A model generated the notes under the pieces. That model worked only from the letters and a program-made list of their open reading frames with translations. It had not been told where the DNA came from and made no database searches. Shown here piece by piece: positions 15,934 through 25,973 of a DNA stretch of 64,000 nt. Both the position numbers and the translations under genes were made by a program. Position 1 is the stretch's first letter. Each line of letters begins with the position of its first letter. The DNA comes from Arthrobacter sp. Soil763 (GTDB lineage: Bacteria > Actinomycetota > Actinomycetes > Actinomycetales > Micrococcaceae). The stretch is from positions 1,075,505-1,139,504 of the forward strand of contig NZ_LMSH01000002.1 in assembly GCF_001428365.1 (NCBI RefSeq), in the 5' to 3' direction.

Positions 15934-16689
15934 ATGGGACTGATGAGAGAGCCCGGGCTGAACGGGGATCAGCGGGGACCCTTCGCCGCAGAGGTGCAGG
16001 ACCTGCTGCTGGAGACCCAGGACGTTGCCGACTTTCTCGACGAACTCGCCCGCTACGCCTCCGCCAATCTGTCTTCGGAGAATAACGAAGTGTTCTGCGG
16101 GATTACGCTGCTGCGTCCCGGCTCCGCCGGTACGGTGGCCAGCAGCGGCGAAAAGGCGCGCAGGCTCGACGAGTTGCAGTACCAACTCGATGAGGGGCCG
16201 TGCCTAATGGCCAGCAGGCGGCAATTGCTGGTCCACATTCCCGACCTAGCTGGCGATGACACCTTCCCTGCGTACAACGCTATAGCCACCGCCAATGGCA
16301 TCCGCTCCATCCTCGCAGTGCCCTTCCATTTGCCGGACGACTCCGTCCGCGCTGGCATGAATCTCTATTCGGAAAGAGCCCATGCCTTCGACGGCGGTTC
16401 AGTGAACCGGGCGCAGGAGTTCGTCGCCCAGGCTTCCAAGGGCCTCAGGCTGGCGGTCCTGCTGGCCCAGCACAGTCAAACGGCGGAGAACCTCAGGCTG
16501 GCCATGAGTTCACGGACGGTCATCGACATGGCAGTCGGTGTCATCATTGCCCAGAACCGGTGCACTCAGCAGGAAGCCTTTTCACTCATCAAAGCTGCCT
16601 CGAACAACCGCAATTTGAAGCTTCGCGATGTCGCCGCTTCCATCGTGGAGTCCGCAGGCGGCGGCAAGGTCGCAACTCACTTCGGCTAG
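15934..16689 (+). CDS. GAF-ANTAR regulator (putative RNA-binding antiterminator)
   Basis: 251 residues. A GAF sensor domain (about 45-175; GITLLRPGSAGTVASSGEKA through SILAVPFHLPDDSVRAGMNL) is followed by an ANTAR three-helix domain (about 185-245; AENLRLAMSSRTVIDMAVGV, IIAQNRCTQQEAF, LKLRDVAASIVES). ANTAR domains bind paired hairpins in leader RNA to prevent termination. The GAF input signal is unknown. The target RNA is not evident nearby. A -10-like TAGTTA lies just before ATG 15934, so the message may be near-leaderless. Confidence 0.88.
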   Translation: MGLMREPGLNGDQRGPFAAEVQDLLLETQDVADFLDELARYASANLSSENNEVFCGITLLRPGSAGTVASSGEKARRLDELQYQLDEGPCLMASRRQLLVHIPDLAGDDTFPAYNAIATANGIRSILAVPFHLPDDSVRAGMNLYSERAHAFDGGSVNRAQEFVAQASKGLRLAVLLAQHSQTAENLRLAMSSRTVIDMAVGVIIAQNRCTQQEAFSLIKAASNNRNLKLRDVAASIVESAGGGKVATHFG

Positions 16690-16731
16690 CCTCCCACTTC
16701 ACGAAGGCTCATGCCCGACGTCGTGGGAGCG

Positions 16732-19700
16732 TCAGTGCCGAAGCGCGGGCGCCTCATCCGGCTCGTCGTCGCGCTCGGCCGTCTCCGGGGTCGACGCCGC
16801 GGGGCGCGCCCGGCGGCCGTGCGGGGCAGTGCCGCCGTCGGCCTTTCGCAGGGCCTTTCGCTCGCGCCGGCCCTCGACCAGCCGATACAGCACCGGCACG
16901 AGGATCAGGGTCAGGAGGGTCGAGGAGATGAGGCCGCCGATCACGACGATGGCGAGCGGCTGGGAGATGAAGCCGCCCCCGCCGGTCAGGCCAAGCGCCA
17001 TCGGGGTCAGCGCAAACACGGTAGCCAGCGCGGTCATGAGGATGGGGCGGAGCCGCTGCCGGGCCCCGTGCGTGATCGCGTCCGCCACGTTCATCCCCGG
17101 CTGGCCGTTACGGGGCTGCCGGTACTGGTTGATCAGGTCGATCAGCACGATCGCGTTCGTCACCACGATGCCCACGAGCATGAGCATGCCGATCAGCGAC
17201 GGCAGCCCCAGCGGGACCCGGGTCACCAGCAGCAGGCCGATAGCCCCGGTCGCGGCGAAGGGGATGGAAACCAGCAGGATCAGCGGCTGCACCAGGGACT
17301 TGAAGGTCGCCACCATGATCACGTACACAATCGCGATGGCGGCGAGCAGCGCGAGCCCCAACTGGCTGAACGACTCGGCCTGCTGCGTCGTGGCGCCGCC
17401 GATCTCGGCGGTGACGCCCGCCGGCAGTTGGACCGTGGCCAGCCGTGACTGGACCTCGGTGCTGACCGCCCCGAGGTTGCTGCCCGAGGGCGTGACGGAC
17501 ACGCGCGCGGTGCGCTGGCCGTTGCTGGCCGTGATGGACACCGGCACGTCCGCCTGTTCGACGGACGCGATCGAGGACAGCGGGACCGGGCCCCGCGCCG
17601 TCGGCAGCTTAAGGTCGCGGACCGCGTCGATGCTGGTGAACCGGGTCCCCTCACCGATCCGGACCGGGTAGTCGTTCGTGCCGATCCGGACGGTTCCGGC
17701 CGGAACCGGGCTGATGGTCGAGGCCAGGACGCCGGCGACCTGCTGCTCGTTCAGGCCGGCCGCGGTGGCCTTGGCCCGGTCCACCTTGACCTGGACCACA
17801 GGCTGGCTGGCGGCGAGGTTCGTGCTGACCTCGGTCGAGCCGGGCACACCCTCCATCGCCTTGACCATGGCGTCGCTGGCGGTGCGCAGGTCATCGGACC
17901 GGGCGGCCTTGAGCGTGATGTCCACGGTCGACGTCGTCCCGAAGCCGCCCTGCTGCGAGCCGACCGTGATCTTGCCGGCGTCGGAAATTTTGGCCAGCTC
18001 GGCACGCACGGTGTCCTGCAGCTTGCCCTGGTTGGCCTTCTCCTCGGTCACCACGGTGAAGGTGGAGTTGGCCGCCCCGGTGGACTGCAGGGCGGAGAAA
18101 CCGGTCTGGGCGTTGCCGGTGGTGACCTGGACATCCTTGATGCCGTCGATGCCGCGCAGCTTGGACTCGACCTTGATCGCGGCCGCGTTGCCCTCGGCCA
18201 GGCTGGTGCCGGCCGGGAGGCTCTGCCGCACCGTCATGCTGTTTTCGCCGGAGCGGCCCAGCAGATCGGTGGCGAGCAGAGGTGACATGGCGACCGTGCC
18301 GCCGAGGACCAGGACGGCGGCCACCAGCGTGATCACGGGGTGCCGCTGGGTGCCGCGGAGGACGGGCAGGTAGCCGCGCTGCAGGATGCTGCGCTGCTCG
18401 GCTTCGTGCGCCTTCGCGGCCGCCTCCGAGGCGGCTTCCGTCCGGTCACCCGCGGCGGCGGCCTTGTCCGCAGGGTTTCGCAGGAACCAGTACGCCAGCA
18501 CCGGGACGATCGTCAGGGAGACCAGCAGCGAGGACACCAGCGCGATCGTGACGGTCAGGGCGAAGGGCCGGAACAACTCTCCGGCCAGCCCTGCGACGAA
18601 TGCGATAGGCAGGAACACAGCGACCGTGGTGAGCGTGGACGCGGTGATCGCGCCGGCGACTTCACGGATGGAGGTCAGGATGGCGGTGATCTTCGCTTCG
18701 CCGTAGCTGAGGTGCCGCTTGATGTTCTCGATCACCACGATTGAGTCGTCGACCACCCGGCCGATCGCGATGGTCAGCGCGCCGAGGGTCAGGATGTTCA
18801 GGGAGTACCCGGTCACCGAAAGCCCGATGAAGGTGATCAGCAGGGACAGCGGGATGGATACCGCCGTGACCAGGGTCGAGCGCACGGAGAGCAGGAACAG
18901 CAGGATGACCGCTACGGCGAAGCCCAGGCCCAGGAGCCCCTCGGTGGTCAGGTCCTTGATGGATTTTTCGATGAACGGCGCCTGGTCGAACACGGGCGTG
19001 AACTTCGCGTCGGACCCCAGCTCCGCTTCCAGCTGCGGGATGGTGTCCTTGACCGCGTGGGAGATGCCCACGGTGTCGCCCTCGGGCTTCTTGGTGACCG
19101 AGACGGCGAGGGTCTCCTTGCCGTTAGTCCGGGTGATCGACGTGCGGGCGTCCTCGGCAAGGCTGACGTCCGCCACGCTGCCGATCGTTGCGGCGTCCCG
19201 GGCGCCGGAGAGCGGCAGGGCCTTGATCGCGTCAAGGGAGTCCACCGGGCTGCCGATCTGCAGCGACAGGGTCTTGCCCTTCTCCTCGATGCTGCCGGCC
19301 GGCACCAGGGAACCGTTGTTTTTCAGGGCGTCGGAGATGGAACCGATGGTGGCACCGCTGGCGGCCAGGTCCTGCGGCCGGGGGAGGATCTTGATGTGTT
19401 GGGTTGCGCCGCCGGTCACCTCGGCGCCGCGCACGCCGTCGAGCTTTTGCAGCCGCGGCACGCTGAGCCGGACCAGGTCCGCGTTCAGCTCACTCAGCGG
19501 CTTGTCCGAGGACACGGCGAGGAACACGATGGGGAAGTCGCTGATGCTGCCGGCGATCGCCTGCGGCTGGACGTCCTTCGGGAGCGACTGCTTGGCGTTG
19601 GAGATGGCCCGGTCGATCTGGTTCCGCGCCCGGTCCAGGTTGGACCCGTAGGTGAACGCCAGGGTGATCTGTGAGACGCCGTTGCGGGAGGTCGACGACG

Positions 19701-19941
19701 TCGACTCCAACCCTTCGACGCCGCGGAGCGCCGTCTCCAGCGGCCCGCTGACCTGCTTGTCCACGACTTCCGGGGAGGCCCCCGGCATCGAGGTGATGAC
19801 CGTGATCTGCGGGAACTCGATGGACGGGATGAGCTCCTGCTTCAGCGAGGTCATCGTGATCACGCCGAACACCGACGCAAAAATGGTGATCAGCGCGATC
19901 AGCGCCCGGTTTGCTAGCGAGAGCTGGGCCAGCCGGAACAT
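16732..19941 (-). CDS. RND (AcrB/HAE1-type) efflux transporter
   Basis: 1069 residues with the full duplicated RND plan: a first helix (LALANRALIALITIFASVF-like), a large outside domain, six helices including NILTLGALTIAIGRVVDDSI (motif A with the proton-relay acidic residues) and a second copy with LPSLIGMLMLVGIVVTNAIV and ALTPMALGLTGGGGF. The C-tail is basic and then acidic. It is larger than MmpL-type pumps and closest to hydrophobe/amphiphile exporters. No membrane-fusion partner or regulator is adjacent. AGGAG lies nine bases before ATG 19941. It converges with the GAF-ANTAR gene. Confidence 0.92.
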   Translation of the reverse strand: MFRLAQLSLANRALIALITIFASVFGVITMTSLKQELIPSIEFPQITVITSMPGASPEVVDKQVSGPLETALRGVEGLESTSSTSRNGVSQITLAFTYGSNLDRARNQIDRAISNAKQSLPKDVQPQAIAGSISDFPIVFLAVSSDKPLSELNADLVRLSVPRLQKLDGVRGAEVTGGATQHIKILPRPQDLAASGATIGSISDALKNNGSLVPAGSIEEKGKTLSLQIGSPVDSLDAIKALPLSGARDAATIGSVADVSLAEDARTSITRTNGKETLAVSVTKKPEGDTVGISHAVKDTIPQLEAELGSDAKFTPVFDQAPFIEKSIKDLTTEGLLGLGFAVAVILLFLLSVRSTLVTAVSIPLSLLITFIGLSVTGYSLNILTLGALTIAIGRVVDDSIVVIENIKRHLSYGEAKITAILTSIREVAGAITASTLTTVAVFLPIAFVAGLAGELFRPFALTVTIALVSSLLVSLTIVPVLAYWFLRNPADKAAAAGDRTEAASEAAAKAHEAEQRSILQRGYLPVLRGTQRHPVITLVAAVLVLGGTVAMSPLLATDLLGRSGENSMTVRQSLPAGTSLAEGNAAAIKVESKLRGIDGIKDVQVTTGNAQTGFSALQSTGAANSTFTVVTEEKANQGKLQDTVRAELAKISDAGKITVGSQQGGFGTTSTVDITLKAARSDDLRTASDAMVKAMEGVPGSTEVSTNLAASQPVVQVKVDRAKATAAGLNEQQVAGVLASTISPVPAGTVRIGTNDYPVRIGEGTRFTSIDAVRDLKLPTARGPVPLSSIASVEQADVPVSITASNGQRTARVSVTPSGSNLGAVSTEVQSRLATVQLPAGVTAEIGGATTQQAESFSQLGLALLAAIAIVYVIMVATFKSLVQPLILLVSIPFAATGAIGLLLVTRVPLGLPSLIGMLMLVGIVVTNAIVLIDLINQYRQPRNGQPGMNVADAITHGARQRLRPILMTALATVFALTPMALGLTGGGGFISQPLAIVVIGGLISSTLLTLILVPVLYRLVEGRRERKALRKADGGTAPHGRRARPAASTPETAERDDEPDEAPALRH

Positions 19942-20023
19942 CTCATGAACTCCTGGGGTTAGCGGACGCTCGCCACGACGGAACGCCTCAATGGGACTAA
20001 ACGTGCCGCAACCCGGCAGAGTT

Positions 20024-21526
20024 TCAGCGGCCGGCCGGGACCGGTTCCAGCTGCAGGGCCCGGGCCGTGTCGGCCTCGAGCTGGGCCGCGAGGTCCGGGT
20101 TCTCGTTGAGCTTGACGCCGTAGCCCGGCATCATCTCCTTGAGCTTGGACTGCCAGCCCTTGAAGTTCTTCGGGAAGGCCTTCTGCAGCAGCTCGATCAT
20201 GATCGGCACGGCCGTGGAGGCGCCCGGGGACGCACCCAGCAGCGCGCCGATGGAGCCGTCGCGGCCGGCGATGACCTCGGTGCCGAACTGCAGCACGCCG
20301 CCCTTCTTCGGGTCCTTCTTGATGATCTGGACGCGCTGGCCGGCGGTGATCAGTTCCCAGTCGCCGTCCTTGGCCTCCGGGTAGTACTCGCGCAGGGCCT
20401 CGACCTTGGCGCCGTGCCGCTTGGCGACTTCCTTGACCAGGTAGGCGGTGAGGTCCATGTTGTCCTTCGCCACGGCCAGCATCGGGATGATGTTGGAGGG
20501 GCGGATCGACAGCGGCAGGTCCAGGTAGGAGCCGTTCTTCAGGAAGTTGGTGGAGAACCCGGCGTACGGGCCGAACAGCAGGCTGCGCTTGCCGTTGACG
20601 AACCGGGTGTCCAGGTGCGGGACGGACATCGGCGGGGCGCCCACGGAGGCCTGACCGTAGACCTTGGCGCTGTGCTGGGCGGCCAGGGTCTCGTCGGTGC
20701 AGCGGAAGAACTGGCCGGAGACGGGGAATCCGCCGTAGCCCTTGCTCTCCGGGATGCCGGAGGCCTGCAGCAGGTGCAGGGCACCGCCGCCGGCGCCGAC
20801 AAAGACGAACTTCGCGTGGATCGAGCCGTGCTCGCCGGACCGCGGGTGCTTGAGCTCAAGGTCCCAGCCGCCGTCGGAGGCCCGCTTGATGCCGGTGACG
20901 TCGTGGCCGTAGTTGATTTCCACGCCGTTGTTGCCGAGGTAGCCGGTCAGTTCGCGGGTCAGGGCGCCGAAGTCGACGTCGGTGCCCTCAGCGGCGCGGG
21001 TGGCGGCGACGCGCTGCTTGGGGTCGCGGCCCTTGACGATCAGCGGGGCCCACTTGGCGATCTGGGCCTGGTCTTCGGAGTACTCCATCGAGCGGAACAG
21101 CGGGTTCGGCTTCAGCGCCTCGTAGCGGGTCCGCAGGAAGTTCACGTTCGCGTCCCCGACGACAAAGCTCATGTGCGGGACGGTGTTGATGAAGCCCTTG
21201 GGCGAGCCGATCAGCGAGTTGGTGACCAGGTGGGACCAGAACTGGCGGGAGAGCTGGAACTGCTCGTTGATATGCAGCGCCTTGGCCGGATCCACCGAGC
21301 CGTCCTTGGCTGCGGGGGAGTAGTTCAGCTCGCACAGGGCGGCGTGGCCGGTGCCGGCGTTGTTCCACGGGCCGGAGCTTTCCAGGCCCGGCTGGTCCAG
21401 CCGCTCGAAGAGGGAGATGGTCCAGTTCGGCTCAAGCTGCTTGAGGAATGCGCCGAGCGTGGCGCTCATGATGCCGCCGCCAATCAGGACGACGTCGGCA
21501 TGTTGGGTCTTGGAAATGAAAGTCAC
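20024..21526 (-). CDS. mqo: Malate:quinone oxidoreductase
   Basis: A 500-residue FAD enzyme at the inner face of the membrane that oxidises malate to oxaloacetate and passes electrons to quinone, an alternative to NAD-linked malate dehydrogenase. Visible blocks: the dinucleotide turn [40 protein letters not shown] (typical of Mqo), [11 protein letters not shown] and the C-terminal [23 protein letters not shown] 21526 follows GGAG; a longer frame upstream has no ribosome site and is not used. It is alone between an RND gene and a peptide-binding protein. Confidence 0.95.
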   Translation of the reverse strand: MTFISKTQHADVVLIGGGIMSATLGAFLKQLEPNWTISLFERLDQPGLESSGPWNNAGTGHAALCELNYSPAAKDGSVDPAKALHINEQFQLSRQFWSHLVTNSLIGSPKGFINTVPHMSFVVGDANVNFLRTRYEALKPNPLFRSMEYSEDQAQIAKWAPLIVKGRDPKQRVAATRAAEGTDVDFGALTRELTGYLGNNGVEINYGHDVTGIKRASDGGWDLELKHPRSGEHGSIHAKFVFVGAGGGALHLLQASGIPESKGYGGFPVSGQFFRCTDETLAAQHSAKVYGQASVGAPPMSVPHLDTRFVNGKRSLLFGPYAGFSTNFLKNGSYLDLPLSIRPSNIIPMLAVAKDNMDLTAYLVKEVAKRHGAKVEALREYYPEAKDGDWELITAGQRVQIIKKDPKKGGVLQFGTEVIAGRDGSIGALLGASPGASTAVPIMIELLQKAFPKNFKGWQSKLKEMMPGYGVKLNENPDLAAQLEADTARALQLEPVPAGR

Positions 21527-21605
21527 GATCAGTCTCCGATAGCAGCGGCTCTGGCTGTCACAGAATATCCCTGCACCGCCCACTAACTGAAATTGGCCTG
21601 TTACG

Positions 21606-23312
21606 TCAAGGCTTTAGCTGGACGTTCGTGAAAACTTCGTTCAGCACCGGCGACGCCGGGTACTTCAGCACCCGGTCGGACAGGGCCAGCGCCGAGATCG
21701 GGAAGGCGATCGGCACCGCCGGCACCGACTCGGCGATCTGGGCGTTGATGGTCTGGTACTGCTCGGTCCGTTCCTTGCCGTCCGGCAGGCCCCGGGCCCG
21801 CAGGATCTTGGAGAACACCTGCGGATCCTGGTAGCCGAACTCGCCGGTCTTTTCGCCGAACAGCGGGCCGACAAAATTGTCCGGGTCCGCGTAGGAGCCG
21901 TTCCAGCCGAGCAGGTGGAGGGCGTGGTCGCCGGGGGAGGTGACCTTCTGCAGGTACCCGTCGGACCAGTCCACCGGCATGGGCTTGATGTTGAGCCCGA
22001 CGGCTGTGAGCTGGCGGCTGATCTCGGCGTAGACCTTCTCCGGAGTCGGCAGGTAGGGGCGGGCGACGTTCAGCGGGTAGTAGAACTTGAGTTCTTCGCC
22101 CTTATACCCGGCGTCGGCCAGCAGTTTCTTGGCCTTGGCCTGGTCGTAGCCCAGGGACGGGGCGTTGTTATTGAAACCGCTCAGCTTCGGCGGCACAAAC
22201 TGCGAGGCGGCCGAGGTGTTGTCGATGAAGAACTTCCGGATCAGGGTGTCCTTGTCCAGGGCCATCTCGATCGCCTGCCGGATCTTCAGGTCCCGCAGCA
22301 CGGGCACCTGCTGGTTCATGCCCAGGTACATGACGGAGAACGGGTCGCGCTGGATGATCTGCTTGCCGCGCTTGACCAGCTGGTCGAAGTTGCCCACCGT
22401 GACCGAGTCGTAGGCGTCGATTTTGCCGTCCAGCAGCGCCTGCAACCGGGTCTGCGGGTGGTCGTAGCTGATGAAGTTGATCGTGGCGATCTGGCCGCGG
22501 TCGCCCCAGTAGCCCTTGTTGGTGTTCAGCGTGACGGTGTTGTTGTCCCACGAGCCGAAGACATAGGGTCCGGTGCCCACCGGGTGCAGGGCGTAGGCGG
22601 ACACCGGCTGGCCCTCGCGGTTCTGGTTCAGCACGTCCGCCGAGCCGGCGGCCAGGGCGCGCGGCGAGGAGATCGCGAACGCGGGCAGGGTGAGCGCCTG
22701 GAGGAAACCGGTGAACGGCTGGGTCAGGTCGATCCGGACGCTGCCGGCGGAGAGTGCCTTGCAGTCCTTGTAGATGGACAGCGGGGCTTGGTCGGCGTGG
22801 GCCATGAACACGCCCTTGAAGCTGCTGCCCGGGGCCTGCTTGCGCAGTGCCGGGGAGAAGTTGAACCAACGCTTGAAGTTGGTGCACACGGCTGCGGCGT
22901 TGAACGCGGTGCCGTCCTGGAACTTGACCTTCTCCCGCAGGGTGAACGTGTAGGACCTGCCGTCCTCGCTCGTGGTCCACTCGGTGGCGAGCAACGGGGT
23001 GGGCTTGCCGCTGGTCTGGTCGACGCCGACCAGGCCTTCGAGGATCTGCCGGGTGATGCGGTAGGAGTCGACGTCGGAGACGAGTGCCGGGTCCAGGCCC
23101 AGCGGGCGCGAGGCGGTGCCGAAGGTGAAGGTGGCGGTGGGGCCGGCGGGGGTGGAGGCGGAGGAGGACGACGGCGTGGGGCCGGGGACTCCGGTGCAGG
23201 AGGCCAGCGGGAGCATGAGCAGGACCGCCCCGACGCCGGCGGCGATGCGGCGCACTGTGCTGCGGGGGCCGCTACTTCTGGGCGCGGGACTGCTGGGCAC
23301 TGAAGGAATCAC
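21606..23312 (-). CDS. ABC transporter peptide-binding lipoprotein (SBP family 5)
   Basis: 568 residues. A basic start and hydrophobic segment [13 protein letters not shown] end in a lipobox, followed by a Ser/Thr/Pro spacer. The mature part has family 5 hallmarks: [54 protein letters not shown], and [11 protein letters not shown]. Proteins of this kind capture oligopeptides or nickel-like ligands for Dpp/Opp permeases; no permease or ATPase gene is adjacent, so it may serve a system coded elsewhere. The listed GTG 23312 sits very close to a ribosome-like AGAGG, so the true start may be a later GTG near the signal peptide. Confidence 0.88.
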   Translation of the reverse strand: MIPSVPSSPAPRSSGPRSTVRRIAAGVGAVLLMLPLASCTGVPGPTPSSSSASTPAGPTATFTFGTASRPLGLDPALVSDVDSYRITRQILEGLVGVDQTSGKPTPLLATEWTTSEDGRSYTFTLREKVKFQDGTAFNAAAVCTNFKRWFNFSPALRKQAPGSSFKGVFMAHADQAPLSIYKDCKALSAGSVRIDLTQPFTGFLQALTLPAFAISSPRALAAGSADVLNQNREGQPVSAYALHPVGTGPYVFGSWDNNTVTLNTNKGYWGDRGQIATINFISYDHPQTRLQALLDGKIDAYDSVTVGNFDQLVKRGKQIIQRDPFSVMYLGMNQQVPVLRDLKIRQAIEMALDKDTLIRKFFIDNTSAASQFVPPKLSGFNNNAPSLGYDQAKAKKLLADAGYKGEELKFYYPLNVARPYLPTPEKVYAEISRQLTAVGLNIKPMPVDWSDGYLQKVTSPGDHALHLLGWNGSYADPDNFVGPLFGEKTGEFGYQDPQVFSKILRARGLPDGKERTEQYQTINAQIAESVPAVPIAFPISALALSDRVLKYPASPVLNEVFTNVQLKP

Positions 23313-23389
23313 CTCTGGGAACTGGGCGGCCGCCGGCTGCGGCCAAAGCCCAGTCTAGTTGACCTGCCCGGTGAATCCCGGGGACACGG

Positions 23390-23424
23390 CGAAGGCCCGC
23401 ACCGGGGGTGCGGGCCTTCGTTTT
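23390..23424 (+). terminator. Strong hairpin terminator, plus-strand polarity
   Basis: 14-base perfect arms (CGAAGGCCCGCACC) around a GGG loop, then TTTT at 23421-23424. The T-run follows on the plus strand, yet the flanking genes are both on the minus strand, so it either ends stray antisense transcription or works on the minus strand without a T-run below the fasciclin gene. Confidence 0.6.
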
Positions 23425-23479
23425 CTCCGGGGGACCCAGGGAGTCAGGCTGGATCCGTGACAGGAGGTCTAGGCAATGC

Positions 23480-24166
23480 CTACTTGGGCATCAGGACCGA
23501 ATCGATCATGTAGACCGTGGCGTTGGCGGTCTTGACGCCACCGCACACGACGTTGGCGCCGTCGACCTTGAGCGCATCCTTGCTGCCGGTGACGGTCACC
23601 GAGCCGCCCTGGACGGTCTTGTGGGTGCCCACAATCTCGGCCGGGCTGACCTTGCCGGGAACAACGTGGTAGGTCAGGATCTTGCTCAGCAGGGCGTCGT
23701 CCGTCTTGAGCTTGTCAATGGTGGCGGCGTCGATCTTCTTGAACGCGTCATCCGTCGGCGCGAAGACCGTGAACTCGCTGCCGTTGAGGGTGTCCACCAG
23801 ATTGACCTTGGGGTTGAGCTTGCCTGAAACGGCTGCGGTCAGGGTGGTCAGGATCGGGTTGTTGGAGGCGGCCGTGGCGACCGGGTCCAGGGCCATGCCG
23901 GCGACGGAGCCCTTGCCGTCGGGAACCTGGGCGGCGTAGGCCTCGCAGCCGGAGCCGACGAGGTCGGCGGCCGGGTCCATGGCTGCGGCGGAGGAGCTCA
24001 TCGACGGCGACGGTGCCATGCTTGAGGCCATGCCGGATTCGGACGGTGCGGCGGCCGGCGCCGAGGAGCTGGAGCCGCTGGTGGAACCGCCGCAGGCGGT
24101 GAGGCTGAGCATGGCGGCGGCTGCGATACCTGCAACGGCGAAAGTCGTGCGCTTGATGGTCTGCAT
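23480..24166 (-). CDS. Fasciclin (FAS1) domain lipoprotein
   Basis: 228 residues. Signal peptide [20 protein letters not shown] with lipobox LTAC, a Ser/Ala/Pro/Met-rich linker, then one FAS1 domain from about residue 85: [13 protein letters not shown], the H1 motif [26 protein letters not shown] and the H2-like [16 protein letters not shown]. It resembles the mycobacterial MPT70/MPT83 group, secreted or lipid-anchored adhesion-type proteins. AAAGGAG lies seven bases before ATG 24166, ruling out the longer upstream frame that runs through the tRNA-Leu region. Confidence 0.9.
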   Translation of the reverse strand: MQTIKRTTFAVAGIAAAAMLSLTACGGSTSGSSSSAPAAAPSESGMASSMAPSPSMSSSAAAMDPAADLVGSGCEAYAAQVPDGKGSVAGMALDPVATAASNNPILTTLTAAVSGKLNPKVNLVDTLNGSEFTVFAPTDDAFKKIDAATIDKLKTDDALLSKILTYHVVPGKVSPAEIVGTHKTVQGGSVTVTGSKDALKVDGANVVCGGVKTANATVYMIDSVLMPK

Positions 24167-24393
24167 TTCGAATCTCCTTTGTTGTGCCGATTTCATTGCC
24201 GGCAGCGGCGCTCTTTGCCGCTGTGGCGTTTCTCCGACTGGTGGGCACCGACCCTTGGCTGGTGTCTCACTGGATATTCGGGTGTCCGGCGACAGGGGAT
24301 GGGTGGAATATGAATTTCTTTTTCCCGGACCTCCGGCGCCCGCTGCCGGACCTGCTTCCGGGTTGCGGAATTCAAGCCCGCATAAGGGGACAC

Positions 24394-24427
24394 AAAAAAG
24401 AACCCCGGTCCGAAGACCGGGGTTCTT
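24394..24427 (-). terminator. Terminator of tRNA-Leu
   Basis: Arms AAGAACCCCGGTC (24398-24410) and its complement (24415-24427) around a CGAA loop (TTCG when read on the minus strand). On the minus strand the stem runs into six Ts (24399-24394), directly downstream of the tRNA. Confidence 0.8.
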
Positions 24428-24435
24428 TTCCAAAG

Positions 24436-24517
24436 TGCGCAAGGGGGGACTTGAACCCCCACGCCCGAAGGCACAGGAACCTAAATCCTGCGTGTCTGCC
24501 AATTTCACCACTCGCGC
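24436..24517 (-). tRNA. tRNA-Leu (anticodon UAG)
   Basis: An 82-base class II tRNA. Acceptor arms GCGCGAG and CTTGCGC pair with one G-U; the anticodon stem CAGGA/TCCTG encloses the loop TTTAGGT, giving anticodon TAG, which reads CUA/CUG leucine codons. The long variable arm (GTGCCTTCGGGCGT) is as expected for leucine. The discriminator base is A and CCA is not encoded. Confidence 0.92.
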
Positions 24518-24592
24518 GCTGCGCCGTCGTCGGGGCCGAACGGGCCCCGTCAACGCACGCCAGCCACCATTCTACAGACCGTTGCCTGCCGG

Positions 24593-25066
24593 TCAGCCGG
24601 CCAGCTGCAGATCGCGGAGCAGCTTGGCGACGTGGCCGGTGGCGCGCACGTTGTACTGCGCCAGGGTGACCTTGCCGTCGGGGCGGACGACCACCGTGGA
24701 CCGGATCAGGCCCTCGTAGGTGCGGCCGTAATTCTTCTTCTCACCCCACGCCGCGTAGGCCTCCGCCACGGCGTGGTCCGGATCGGACAGCAAGGGGAAG
24801 GTGAGCCCTTCGGCTGCGGCAAACGCGGCCAACTTGGCCACGGGGTCGGGGGAGATGCCGAGGACCTCGTAGCCGGCAGCCTGCAACGCAGTCAGGGAAT
24901 CCCGGAAGTCGCAGGCCTGCTTGGTGCACCCGGGCGTGGCGGCGGCGGGATAGAAGTAGACCACGGTGTGGCGGCCGCGGAAGTCCCGCAGCGCTACCTC
25001 GTTGCCGGCCGCGTCCGGCAGCCGGAAGTCCGGCGCTTCGTCTCCGGGGACAAGTCGTTCGGGCAT
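24593..25066 (-). CDS. bcp: Thioredoxin-dependent peroxiredoxin Bcp (PrxQ)
   Basis: A 157-residue cytosolic peroxidase that reduces hydroperoxides with thioredoxin. The peroxidatic cysteine is in PAAATPGCTKQACDFRD, and the second cysteine five residues on is the resolving one, as in atypical two-Cys Bcp. The GLIRSTVVVRPDGKV block is also typical. Of two nearby ATGs, 25066 lies six bases after AAGGAG, whereas 25072 would touch it, so 25066 is used. It is divergent from a MarR gene, a possible redox-related regulator. Confidence 0.93.
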   Translation of the reverse strand: MPERLVPGDEAPDFRLPDAAGNEVALRDFRGRHTVVYFYPAAATPGCTKQACDFRDSLTALQAAGYEVLGISPDPVAKLAAFAAAEGLTFPLLSDPDHAVAEAYAAWGEKKNYGRTYEGLIRSTVVVRPDGKVTLAQYNVRATGHVAKLLRDLQLAG

Positions 25067-25139
25067 GTTCATCTCCTTGGGAAATCTGGGGAATCCCAGC
25101 CTACTTAGCACCGGCGGCGGCTCCGAATCGGACACTCGC

Positions 25140-25152
25140 TATACTCTTGGGT
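25140..25152 (+). promoter_or_regulatory. -10 element for a leaderless marR message
   Basis: TATACT at 25140-25145 lies seven bases before ATG 25153, placing the expected transcript start at or next to the start codon. No convincing -35 is present. Confidence 0.45.
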
Positions 25153-25671
25153 ATGCCTGATATGGAACGCTGGCCAACCGGCCGCCTATTGTCGACGGCA
25201 GCACGCCTAGTTGAACACTCCTGGAACGAAAAACTGGGGGCGATCGGCCTGACCCACGCGGGGGTCATTGCGATGGAAGTGCTTTCCGCCCAAGGACCCA
25301 TGACCCAAGCGCAACTGGCGCAACTGGTGAGGGTCCAAGCCCAGACCATGGGGAAAACCCTGAGCCGGCTCGAGGCCCATGGACACATTTCCCGGGAGCG
25401 CAGCCCCTCGGACCGCCGCAGCCACGTCGTCACCCTGACCGACCGCGGCCGCGAAGCGGTCGTCACGGCGGCCGACATGGAGCGGTCCGTTCTGGCGGCG
25501 GCGTCGATTGACCCGGACGCGCTTCGGCACGAGCTGAAGTCCGTGGTCCGCGAGCTGGCCAACCGGATCTCCACGACCGAGGCCAAGGCTATCGTCACCT
25601 CTGCGGACCCGGTGGCCGTGGCGCAAGCTGTGGCGGCTTCCGACGCCGGAGTTACTGCAGACGCCCTGTAG
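25153..25671 (+). CDS. MarR-family transcription regulator
   Basis: 172 residues from ATG 25153 (TTG 25147 is in frame but unlikely, given the -10 element). The winged helix-turn-helix is clear: GPMTQAQLAQLVRVQAQTMG, KTLSRLEAHGHISRERSPSD, RRSHVVTLTDRGREAV. A C-terminal dimer helix follows. The only cysteine-free core suggests it does not sense oxidants by thiol chemistry. Its targets are unknown; the divergent bcp gene, 87 bases away, is a candidate. Confidence 0.85.
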   Translation: MPDMERWPTGRLLSTAARLVEHSWNEKLGAIGLTHAGVIAMEVLSAQGPMTQAQLAQLVRVQAQTMGKTLSRLEAHGHISRERSPSDRRSHVVTLTDRGREAVVTAADMERSVLAAASIDPDALRHELKSVVRELANRISTTEAKAIVTSADPVAVAQAVAASDAGVTADAL

Positions 25672-25756
25672 GCGTTTCCCTCCGACCCTCCCGGCCCCCG
25701 GGAAGCAAGTACTGACTACTGGTTTCGATAGCCGCGCGCTCGTGAAGCATGGGTTC

Positions 25757-25882
25757 ATGACTCGATATGTCCTCGAAGCCAGATCTTTCGAACATCGCTG
25801 CCAGTGCTGCGGAGACTTGACCGTGGCCGTGTTCTGCGACGCCTGTGATCCCCACCCGGAACCGGTCGAAGCTGTGCGCTGA
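25757..25882 (+). CDS. Tiny Cys-rich protein, possible zinc ribbon
   Basis: 41 residues: MTRYVLEARSFEHRCQCCGD followed by LTVAVFCDACDPHPEPVEAV. The C-x-C-C and C-x-x-C pairs with flanking Gly and Asp look like a minimal zinc knuckle, similar to other small actinobacterial proteins. No clear ribosome site precedes ATG 25757, so it is supported by composition only. It may be a nucleic-acid-binding or metal-binding peptide. Confidence 0.5.
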   Translation: MTRYVLEARSFEHRCQCCGDLTVAVFCDACDPHPEPVEAVR

Positions 25883-25973
25883 CCCCTATGGCGTCCGGCG
25901 GCAGTCCGGCGTATGCCCGACCGGTTGCGTGTCCTTCCCCGTGCCGGGCACGGAGCGGAATTAGGATCGAGGC

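Noticed and set aside
23480..24553. Fasciclin protein of 357 residues starting at 24553
   Set aside because: That frame crosses the tRNA-Leu gene and its terminator; ATG 24166 has a strong ribosome site and a signal peptide.
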